From positions 1-10,176 of the forward strand of contig JACPYZ010000080.1 in assembly GCA_016195765.1 (NCBI GenBank): DNA of 10,176 nt, written 5' to 3'. Both the position numbers and the translations under genes were made by a program. This document shows positions 4,603-10,176 of the stretch, piece after piece. Position 1 is the first letter of the stretch. Each line of letters opens with the position of its first letter. The notes below the pieces were generated by a model, which ran no database searches, was not told where the DNA came from, and saw only the letters and a list, made by a program, of their open reading frames with translations. This stretch comes from Candidatus Curtissbacteria bacterium. Lineage in GTDB: Bacteria; Patescibacteriota; Microgenomatia; Curtissbacterales; GWA2-41-24.

Positions 4603-5577
4603 ATGACAACGCTTAAAAATATTAAAAAAGTTGGATTAGGCTTAACTGCTATTATGGCGGTATTAAGTCTATTTATTTCACCAATGCTTGTTTTGGCTGA
4701 TGGACCAGTTTTGGTCATCAAATACCTTGGCAGCAAAGATGGGAACTGGAATTCTAGCGTTAATGTAAATTCAGGTGAAACAGCCTGGTTTTATGTAGAA
4801 GTACACAACACTGTTGTTGGTACAACTGCAAATAACGTAAAAGTTAGGGCTTCTATGCCTAGCTCTACAGGTTCTAGTATCGCGTTTGTGTCTGCAGATA
4901 ATGCAGGTACAGCTACCGGAGTTGTTAACTTAACTGTTAATGGCGGCGGTCAGCTTAAATACGTTCCTGGTTCAACACACATGACCATGGACGCTAATGG
5001 TGACGGTGTTAAAGAGTATAACGACGCTCAAATGCCTGATGGCATTGTTGACGGCGGAATTGGTATTCCTAACGTTAACGGTTGTTACGCTTATGTTGCT
5101 CAAATTACATTTGCAGCTAAAGTTGAAAATGTAACTGCAACACCTACACCTACACCAAGTACAACGCCGAGCCCAACGCCTAGCACGACTCCTACTCCTA
5201 CACCGAGCACGACACCGAGTCCTACACCAAGTACGACTCCTACTCCTGCTCCTAGTACGACACCGAGTCCTGCTGCGTCACCGAGCCCAACACCTAACGG
5301 TGGGATAAACATAACCAACAATAACAGCAATTCGAACACAAATAACAACAACATCAACGTCAACAACACAGGCAGCACTGTTGCCAGTGTACCGTTGAAG
5401 AAAACACCAGAAACTGGTGCCGATGTTCTTGGTATGTTTGGTATGTTTGGTGCCGCACCTGTTGGCGTAATGCTTTCTAGGTATGGTCGAGGAAGAGTAT
5501 TTGTTAAGAAAAACGAAGAAGATTTAAACGCTATTGCAAACGGTCTTGTTAAATCAAGAACGGGCAAGTCAGCCTAA
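4603..5577 (+). CDS. Secreted surface protein, DUF11-like domain, repeat stalk, TPETG sorting signal
   Basis: 324 residues. It has a classical signal peptide (KNIKK then a hydrophobic core, cleavage probably after VLA, residue 32). Residues about 35-175 look like a beta-sandwich of the DUF11 kind: V-N-SGETAWFYVEVHN, NNVKVRASMP, LKYVPGSTHM, then ITFAAKV. A DANGDGVKEYND stretch within it is calcium-loop-like. A stalk of five 8-residue repeats, TTP(S/T)PTPS, spans 187-226, followed by an Asn-rich linker (232-256). TPETG (268-272) precedes a hydrophobic segment and RYGRGR. The cytoplasmic tail (about 30 residues) is longer than usual. The sorting motif departs from LPXTG at the first position. 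It ends in front of a terminator and is probably cotranscribed with the preceding surface gene. A major cell-wall or S-layer-associated protein is plausible but unproven. Confidence 0.85.
   Translation: MTTLKNIKKVGLGLTAIMAVLSLFISPMLVLADGPVLVIKYLGSKDGNWNSSVNVNSGETAWFYVEVHNTVVGTTANNVKVRASMPSSTGSSIAFVSADNAGTATGVVNLTVNGGGQLKYVPGSTHMTMDANGDGVKEYNDAQMPDGIVDGGIGIPNVNGCYAYVAQITFAAKVENVTATPTPTPSTTPSPTPSTTPTPTPSTTPSPTPSTTPTPAPSTTPSPAASPSPTPNGGINITNNNSNSNTNNNNINVNNTGSTVASVPLKKTPETGADVLGMFGMFGAAPVGVMLSRYGRGRVFVKKNEEDLNAIANGLVKSRTGKSA
5161..5280 (+). repeat. Five 24-bp tandem repeats encoding TTP(S/T)P(T/A)xS
   Basis: In-frame 24-bp units at 5161, 5185, 5209, 5233 and 5257 inside the surface-protein gene. 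Units alternate Ser/Thr at the fourth residue (SPTPS, TPTPS, SPTPS, TPAPS, SPAAS), as if a 48-bp pair had been duplicated. Synonymous differences show that the copies are not recent. Length variation between strains is likely. Confidence 0.9.
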
Positions 5578-5589
5578 GTCTTTTTCCTT

Positions 5590-5619
5590 GATACGTTCAG
5601 GGTCAAACTTGAGCGTATC
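5590..5619 (+). terminator. Stable hairpin downstream of the surface genes
   Basis: GATACGTTCA (5590-5599) pairs with TGAGCGTATC (5610-5619), about 10 bp with one wobble. It is not followed by a T-run, so it is more likely a 3' mRNA-protecting hairpin next to the true terminator than a terminator itself. Confidence 0.55.
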
Positions 5620-5626
5620 GCATATT

Positions 5627-5663
5627 GAGACCGTGAGTAGGGCAGGCTTGCGGTCTCTTTTTT
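5627..5663 (+). terminator. Intrinsic terminator of the surface-protein operon
   Basis: GAGACCG (5627-5633) pairs with CGGTCTC (5651-5657), followed by T5658-5663 and a second T-run at about 5667-5672. It closes the transcript that includes the two surface-protein genes. Confidence 0.85.
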
Positions 5664-5707
5664 GGGTTTTTTGCCAGGAATCGCAGGAGCCACAAAGCTA
5701 AAAGAGG

Positions 5708-5746
5708 CCTAGAGTATTTGACATTTGAGGCCAAATGTGGTATTAT
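5708..5746 (+). promoter_or_regulatory. Promoter of the sortase operon with shared element and spacer operator
   Basis: CCTAGAGTAT (5708-5717) then TTGACA (5718-5723), 17-bp spacer, TATTAT (5741-5746). The 16 bases 5708-5723 match 3391-3406 at 15 positions. Within the spacer ACATTTG-AGGC-CAAATGT (5721-5738) is a perfect inverted repeat, well placed to block RNA polymerase. A further TATAAT at 5754-5759 has no -35 at a proper distance. Confidence 0.8.
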
Positions 5747-5768
5747 AGCAACCTATAATTAATCTGCC

Positions 5769-6374
5769 ATGAGTACAACTCCAGACAGAAACGAAGGAAC
5801 TTCAACCAAAGCTGAACGTGGGAATATTGCCGGCCGCGCTATACGTGGTTTAGGCAAAATTGTGCCTCGCAGGCACGATTCTGAGGCTGAGAGCTCTATT
5901 TACGTTCCGGGTCCTGGAAGACCGATTCGAACCCAATTACCCAACGAATACATAATTATCGATGGCCCAGACAAAGGTACATTCGTGCCCAGACAAGGCC
6001 AAAGAGACCTTGCTCTTGAGGATGATCGTGAAGAGCCGGCTGATTGGCTAATGCGTGATGCGGCTGGAGGTCGCGGATCTTTTGATGATTCTGTGATTCT
6101 TCCTTTTGATGAGCCTTTATCTGAACCTGCAGTGAGAAGGGGTGGCTTCAAACAACAAAGGGTAGTTGAACCTCCAGTCTCACAACTCTTAGCCGGACGC
6201 GACGATCCTGAAATGGTGCCAGAGGTAACTTACGCACATGCTGTGGCTATTTTAAGAGATTCTAATGCTCCAGCCAGCGACCAAAATGTGGTTGATCTTG
6301 AAGACTTTCTTATAGATTTTTATGGTTATGCCGATGAAAACGAAATGTACGAAGCGGTTTTTGGTGGTCAATAG
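5769..6374 (+). CDS. Hypothetical charged soluble protein, 201 residues
   Basis: I do not recognise this protein. It has no signal peptide or membrane segment and is presumably cytoplasmic. The N-terminal part (about 1-40) is basic and polar, with RAIRGLGKIVPRR. A middle stretch (NEYIIIDGPDKGTFVPRQGQ) looks like a small beta region. An acidic/basic mixed region (LALEDDREEPADWL) and a low-complexity linker follow. The end (about 153-200) is acidic and probably helical: TYAHAVAILRDS, then VVDLEDFLIDFYGYADENEMYEAVF. It is the first gene after a promoter shared in type with the surface genes, and its stop abuts the next ORF, so it is likely made together with the membrane protein and the sortase. 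A cytoplasmic partner of the membrane protein is a guess from position only. The ATG lacks a Shine-Dalgarno. Confidence 0.75.
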   Translation: MSTTPDRNEGTSTKAERGNIAGRAIRGLGKIVPRRHDSEAESSIYVPGPGRPIRTQLPNEYIIIDGPDKGTFVPRQGQRDLALEDDREEPADWLMRDAAGGRGSFDDSVILPFDEPLSEPAVRRGGFKQQRVVEPPVSQLLAGRDDPEMVPEVTYAHAVAILRDSNAPASDQNVVDLEDFLIDFYGYADENEMYEAVFGGQ

Positions 6375-6433
6375 GTAAGGGTACAAAGGAAAGCGCAAAG
6401 TTTGTTAGGAACCACAGAACAGCGCAAGCCGCT

Positions 6434-8173
6434 TTGGCTGCTGTTGCGCTTGCAGGTATATTTTCTCAGATAGCCGTTGATGATCCTTTTGCAACAGGTG
6501 GTAGCGAACAAGCACACACTCAGCAATTACCGAATCCTGGTTTACCAGGAGCAGTGGGTTTGCCACCGGGTATTTCGATTGAAACTCCTGGCCGTCCTGT
6601 GCAAGGACCAAATGTTCCGGATGCTCAAGCAAATCCAGTACAGGAAAATGCATCTAAACTTTCTGGTAACTTTAGTGTTAAGCAAGCTGAAAACGTTCTT
6701 GATGCGGCTGGTGATGGCCAGATTGGGGATTTAAGTTACCAATTTAAGATTGAAAAATCTGGGAAAATTGGTTGGGGTACGTTTGATTGGTCACACGCTA
6801 ACGGTCTTAAATCAGTCGGAATAAACTTGTTTGACGAAAATAACCCATCTTTGAATGGTGACGCTAGATGGCAATTGACAATGCTGGCTGCCAAATCCTT
6901 GGGCGTTCCGGTTGAAACTTTAAACACAGTTTATGCCGGTGACACATTTAACATTAAAATTACTCCAGAACTTGCCCAAAAGTTAATTGATTTGAACGTT
7001 AAGGTTCCTGATAATATTTTGAAAAGTGTTGGTTTGCTCACAGCAACTACAGCTGCACAACCGGATTCTAAACCTGTTGTCGCAGCACCTGTTACAACGG
7101 AAAAACATGACGATGCTGTTAACCTGCTGCCCGGTTCGACTGGCGGCAATGGTTCTGCTGGAAGTGTGACTTCCGGATCTGGTAATGCTGGAAGCGTTTC
7201 TGGTGGATTTGGAAGTAGTCTAACAACAAGTATTCAGGCATTTTTGGAACAGGTTCAAAAGAATAAGGTTGATTTGGCACCAGCTGCGCTTACTCCGGCT
7301 GCTGACCAATTTAAGCTAACCGATGCTGAAAAGGCTAATGCATACAAGGTGTTTGAGATTCGTGACAACGTTAATGGTCCTGCACAGGTTTTAGTTTCTA
7401 AGCTTGATAACCCAGAGGTCGGAAAAGTGCTTTTTGTAGGGAACCGCAGTATCCTGCAGATTTTTGAGAACTACCAAAGCCAGGGTTTGAATATCCCACT
7501 TGTTCAAAACACGACTGCTAAACTTTCTTCAGGTTTTATGGATTTTAGTTTCCGCGACCCGCAAACAAATAATTCTTATGACCTGATTTCTCGTGGATTT
7601 CAAGCTTTGACGCTTGATAAGCCTGAGCCTGTTACCACGCCTGTGCCTACGCCAACAGTTGTGCCCCAAGAAACTGGTTTAAAGCAAGGTTACAAAGCAT
7701 CTGCTTTGGAGAAGACTGACAATGGCCGCGTTCTTAAAGCCATTGATGAGTCAACAGGTAAAACAGTTGAAATGAATTTTGATGACAAAAATTTGGATAA
7801 ATTAGACCAAATGGTGAAAGTATCTGCTGGCAACCACAACTTACCAGTCGAATTTATGATGACTGAACAACGCGGTGTTAAGGGAATTTCTTTCAAGAAT
7901 CTTGACCAAAAATTCATATTTGTACCTTTTTGGCAAGAAGAAAATAAAGATGATGACGAGTTGGATTGGTTAAGCTTTTTCACTGATAGCGAAAAAGCAT
8001 TTGGACAAGAAATACCGGCTGCTAAGACAATTGCAATTAGTCTTGCTGGAATACTTGGAATTTCTACTATTTCTATATATATGACGTTGAGAGCGGCTGC
8101 CAAACGTAGACAAGAAGAGGAAGATGAAAAAGTTAGAGCTGGCAGCAGGGTTGCCGCTGGAGGGTTAGCTTAA
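6434..8173 (+). CDS. Large single-pass membrane protein with extracellular region, function unknown
   Basis: 579 residues if begun at the TTG at 6434, the only standard start in reach. The frame is open back to 6338, and residues coded from 6371 (GKGTKESAKFVRNHRT, then the hydrophobic AALAAVALAGIF) make a proper signal-peptide n-region. Real translation therefore probably begins upstream, perhaps at ATA 6371, which overlaps the previous stop. Residue numbers here count from the TTG. After the N-terminal hydrophobic stretch come a Pro/Gly-rich linker, a folded region (about 75-210), a Gly/Ser-rich linker (about 230-262), a second region (about 265-390), a Pro/Thr segment with VPQETG (410-415), a third region, then a membrane segment (about 532-553) and a charged tail (AAAKRRQEEEDEK). 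It is thus a type I membrane protein with an outside domain of about 500 residues. No LPXTG-like motif lies next to the membrane segment. I recognise no family. Its stop overlaps the sortase start by one base. Confidence 0.8.
   Translation: MAAVALAGIFSQIAVDDPFATGGSEQAHTQQLPNPGLPGAVGLPPGISIETPGRPVQGPNVPDAQANPVQENASKLSGNFSVKQAENVLDAAGDGQIGDLSYQFKIEKSGKIGWGTFDWSHANGLKSVGINLFDENNPSLNGDARWQLTMLAAKSLGVPVETLNTVYAGDTFNIKITPELAQKLIDLNVKVPDNILKSVGLLTATTAAQPDSKPVVAAPVTTEKHDDAVNLLPGSTGGNGSAGSVTSGSGNAGSVSGGFGSSLTTSIQAFLEQVQKNKVDLAPAALTPAADQFKLTDAEKANAYKVFEIRDNVNGPAQVLVSKLDNPEVGKVLFVGNRSILQIFENYQSQGLNIPLVQNTTAKLSSGFMDFSFRDPQTNNSYDLISRGFQALTLDKPEPVTTPVPTPTVVPQETGLKQGYKASALEKTDNGRVLKAIDESTGKTVEMNFDDKNLDKLDQMVKVSAGNHNLPVEFMMTEQRGVKGISFKNLDQKFIFVPFWQEENKDDDELDWLSFFTDSEKAFGQEIPAAKTIAISLAGILGISTISIYMTLRAAAKRRQEEEDEKVRAGSRVAAGGLA
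8159..8164 (+). promoter_or_regulatory. Shine-Dalgarno GGAGGG inside the end of the upstream gene
   Basis: GGAGGG lies 8 nt before the sortase ATG (8173) and within the last codons of the membrane-protein gene. Together with the TAATG stop-start overlap it supports coupled translation and the choice of start. Confidence 0.7.
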
Positions 8174-8943
8174 TGATTGAACAAGGCGAAATAAACGTTG
8201 TCCCAAAGAGGGAACAACCATCTAGATTTAAAAAAGCATTTGTTGCAAGTGTTGCTACTTTTGGTGCTGGTGCTGCAATGCTGATGGTTGCCTGTGGCGG
8301 TTCGGAAAATCCACAAACAAATATGCAAGATAATGGCAGTTTAGCTGTGTTTACTGCAGTTTCTGAAACCCCGACAGTTACCCAAGTTGTGACACCAAAA
8401 GCGACAGAAGTACCAAAAATAGTTAGTGAACCAAAGCCATATGATGGACCAGTTGGCAAGCTTAAAATCCCAGGTTTGAAAGTAGATGCTGCGGTTGAAA
8501 ATATTGCGCTTGATGCTAAGGGTAATCTTGATACGCCCCAAAACCCACACAACGTTGGTTGGTATGGTGTTTACGACCGACCTGGTGAAAAAGGTAACGC
8601 GGTGTTTGCGGCTCACGTTGATTATTACGAATGGAAAAATGAAAGAGGCGTTATTGAAAGAGGTATTCTTGGTCCGTTTCATGACATTACCAAAATGAAA
8701 ATCGGTGATGAGATTGACGTTGTGATGGACAATAATTTGGAATATAAATACAAGGTGATTAAGACTAAAAGATACAAAGAAGAAGAGCTCACTGAAGATA
8801 TATTGCTTTGGCCAAAGGATAAACCAAAAGATCGTGAATGGATTACTTTGGTTACTTGTGGAGGAGACTTTGTAGCTAGCAGGCCTGGCGGACCAGGCGA
8901 ATATACGTCTCGAGATGTTTTAATTGCCGAGCGAGTTAATTGA
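8173..8943 (+). CDS. Class F-like sortase with lipoprotein-like N-terminus
   Basis: 256 residues. Sortases are extracytoplasmic cysteine transpeptidases that cleave a sorting motif and join the protein to a cell-surface amine. The catalytic domain (about 93-256) has all three expected residues: H148 in VFAAHVD, C229 in TLVTCGG and R247 in YTSRDVL. The opening GKLKIPGLKVDAAV, NPHNVGWYG and RPGEKGNAV are typical of class F (and related D/E) enzymes, and the length fits. The N-terminus (basic RFKK, hydrophobic 22-40, then LMVAC-GGSEN with Cys41) resembles a lipobox rather than a plain membrane anchor; the -3 residue is Met, so this is imperfect. A Thr/Pro-rich linker (about 57-90) follows. The two proteins at 3494 and 4603 with VPQTG and TPETG are the obvious substrates, though the motif specificity is inferred. 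Its TGA stop overlaps the -35 of the rho promoter. Confidence 0.93.
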   Translation: MIEQGEINVVPKREQPSRFKKAFVASVATFGAGAAMLMVACGGSENPQTNMQDNGSLAVFTAVSETPTVTQVVTPKATEVPKIVSEPKPYDGPVGKLKIPGLKVDAAVENIALDAKGNLDTPQNPHNVGWYGVYDRPGEKGNAVFAAHVDYYEWKNERGVIERGILGPFHDITKMKIGDEIDVVMDNNLEYKYKVIKTKRYKEEELTEDILLWPKDKPKDREWITLVTCGGDFVASRPGGPGEYTSRDVLIAERVN

Positions 8944-8968
8944 CAAATAGGTCAACGGTAGGTACAAT
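8940..8968 (+). promoter_or_regulatory. Promoter of rho
   Basis: TTGACA (8940-8945), 17-bp spacer, TACAAT (8963-8968); start near 8975, giving a leader of about 100 nt. The -35 overlaps the sortase stop codon. No terminator separates the sortase from rho. TTAACTT (8973-8979) and AAGTTAA (9005-9011) could pair early in the leader, which might matter because rho leaders are often autoregulated. Confidence 0.75.
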
Positions 8969-9075
8969 ACAGTTAACTTCATTAGTGTTCCCTTTGAAAA
9001 GTTCAAGTTAATTAATTGATGCCCGTAGCACTTTTTGTAAGTTTTTCAATTTTTCTCAAGTTTTAATTTAAATAG

Positions 9076-10176
9076 ATGCCAACGAAAGTACAAGTAAAAG
9101 TTAGAAAGAGCGATGGTGATTCAGCGCCAGCTGCTGCTGAGGACACAAGTCGCGTTATAGATTTAAGGTCTTCTGGACGTTCAAGTTCTGACGCCCCTGC
9201 GCCAACACCCGCACCAGCTCCTACATACGAAAGCCAGCCACAGTCTCGCCCAAGTTACGATTCACAAGGCCCGCGCGAAAGATCCTATGACAGGCGCCCA
9301 AGTTCTGGTGGCCGTGACTATCGAGGTGGCAATAACGGTGGTTACCAAAGAGACTTTGATGAACCACGCAAGGTTGTTCGTGATGTTTATGAAGGTAGCG
9401 GTAGTTCTTATGGCGAAAGCGAACGTGATGTGCCCACCCAGGAAGTTTCGGGGATTCTGGATGTTGCCCAAGACGGACATGGATTTTTAAGGCCAAAGTT
9501 TAGGCCAAGCGACGGAGACGTTTATGTGTCTTCTTCACAAATTCGCAAGTTTGGCTTGCGCGCCGGTGATTTTGTTAAGGGTATGGGCAGACCACCTAAG
9601 GAATCAGAAAGATATTACGGTCTTTTGAAAGTTGAAGAAGTTAACGAAGTAAACGCCGAAAAACAGGGGATACGAGTTAAGTTTGAAGATCTAACCCCTA
9701 TTTATCCAAACAAGAAATTAAAGCTAGAAATTGGCAAAGCTCCACTTAGTAATCGTATTATCGACATTATTGCGCCGATTGGTATGGGCCAAAGGGGAAT
9801 GATTGTTTCGCCACCAAAGGCTGGAAAAACAACTGTTCTTAAAGATCTTGCCCGCGGCATTTCGGAAAACTTTCCTAAAGTTCACTTGATGGCGGCTCTT
9901 ATTGGTGAGCGACCGGAAGAAGTAACTGATATTTCCCGCAGTGTTAAAGGGGAAGTTATTGCTTCTAATTTTGACGAACCAGCAGAAGACCAGACCAGAG
10001 TTGCGGAAATTGCCCTTGATCGCGCTAAAAGGCTGGTTGAAAAGGGACTCGATGTTGTGATTCTTTTGGACTCGATCACACGTCTGGCGCGTGCTTACAA
10101 CCTTTCAGTGCCACCTTCTGGTCGAACTTTGACAGGTGGTTTTGACCCAGCTGCTTTGTACCCACCTAAAAGATTC
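9076..10176 (+). CDS. rho: Transcription termination factor Rho, 5' part; runs off the window end
   Basis: 367 codons without a stop. Rho is a hexameric RNA-dependent ATPase that ends transcription. The first 120 or so residues are disordered: an Ala/Pro stretch then an Arg/Gly/Tyr-rich region (about 66-93: RSYDRRPSSGGRDYRGG), and no clear Rho-N helical domain. The cold-shock-like RNA-binding domain follows (about 124-190: SGILDV, DGHGFLR, VYVSSSQIRKFGLRAGD). The ATPase domain has Walker A PPKAGKT (246-252), the catalytic Glu E278 in IGERPEEVTD, and Walker B VVILLDSITR (D332). The Q-loop part is PPSGRTLTGG. The residue before E278 is Gly, where many Rho proteins have Asp (DERPEEV). The ATG is chosen because the protein starts plausibly there. 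An AT-rich stretch precedes it with no Shine-Dalgarno. Confidence 0.96.
   Translation, partial: MPTKVQVKVRKSDGDSAPAAAEDTSRVIDLRSSGRSSSDAPAPTPAPAPTYESQPQSRPSYDSQGPRERSYDRRPSSGGRDYRGGNNGGYQRDFDEPRKVVRDVYEGSGSSYGESERDVPTQEVSGILDVAQDGHGFLRPKFRPSDGDVYVSSSQIRKFGLRAGDFVKGMGRPPKESERYYGLLKVEEVNEVNAEKQGIRVKFEDLTPIYPNKKLKLEIGKAPLSNRIIDIIAPIGMGQRGMIVSPPKAGKTTVLKDLARGISENFPKVHLMAALIGERPEEVTDISRSVKGEVIASNFDEPAEDQTRVAEIALDRAKRLVEKGLDVVILLDSITRLARAYNLSVPPSGRTLTGGFDPAALYPPKRF

Noticed and set aside
5161..5280. Regular 24-bp repeats as a possible CRISPR array
   Set aside because: The units are contiguous without spacers and encode an in-frame Pro/Thr stalk.
5100..5567. Minus-strand ORF of 155 codons
   Set aside because: Same artefact: low-complexity VGVGVVLG opposite the tandem stalk repeats.
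1..10176. tRNA, rRNA, insertion sequence or phage genes
   Set aside because: Looked for on both strands by eye; nothing with clover-leaf, transposase or phage-like features was seen.

Overview
The window looks like part of a small, compact bacterial genome, most plausibly a Candidate Phyla Radiation (Patescibacteria) member. This is an inference from gene content and style: an ordinary RadA and Rho beside a reduced surface-anchoring cluster, several genes with no Shine-Dalgarno sequence, moderate-to-low GC, and unrecognised small proteins. TGA, TAA and TAG are all used as stops. No phylum can be fixed from the sequence alone.

Layout. (1) Positions 1-2277 hold housekeeping genes on the + strand: the 3' part of radA, a membrane-anchored PIN-TRAM protein of the YacL type, and a 106-residue unknown. 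The last two seem to be leaderless, with a -10-like hexamer ending 6 nt before the ATG. (2) Positions 2278-3493 are about 1.2 kb without a long ORF, but not empty. There is a promoter followed by a hairpin-rich stretch and a strong intrinsic terminator (candidate small RNA, about 2571-2808). Next comes a possible translational switch with a 10-codon leader and a 27-codon mini-ORF (3117-3310), and then two near-consensus promoters. (3) Positions 3494-5577 hold two secreted proteins with Pro/Thr-rich stalks and C-terminal sorting signals (VPQTG and TPETG before a membrane segment), closed by a hairpin and terminator. (4) Positions 5769-8943 look like a three-gene operon: a charged soluble unknown, a large single-pass membrane protein, and a class F-like sortase whose N-terminus resembles a lipoprotein signal. 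(5) From 9076 to the window end is the 5' part of rho, with its own promoter.

How the parts may fit. The sortase is the obvious candidate to process the VPQTG and TPETG proteins. The surface-protein promoter and the sortase-operon promoter share a 16-bp element, CCTAGAGTAyTTGACA, running into the -35 box, which suggests common control. Each also carries an inverted repeat placed as an operator would be. Five promoters in the window have TTGACA and a 17-bp spacer, and four of them also have a good -10, so promoter calls here are firmer than usual. The roles of the 201-residue protein, the large membrane protein, the small RNA and the 3117-3310 element are unknown.
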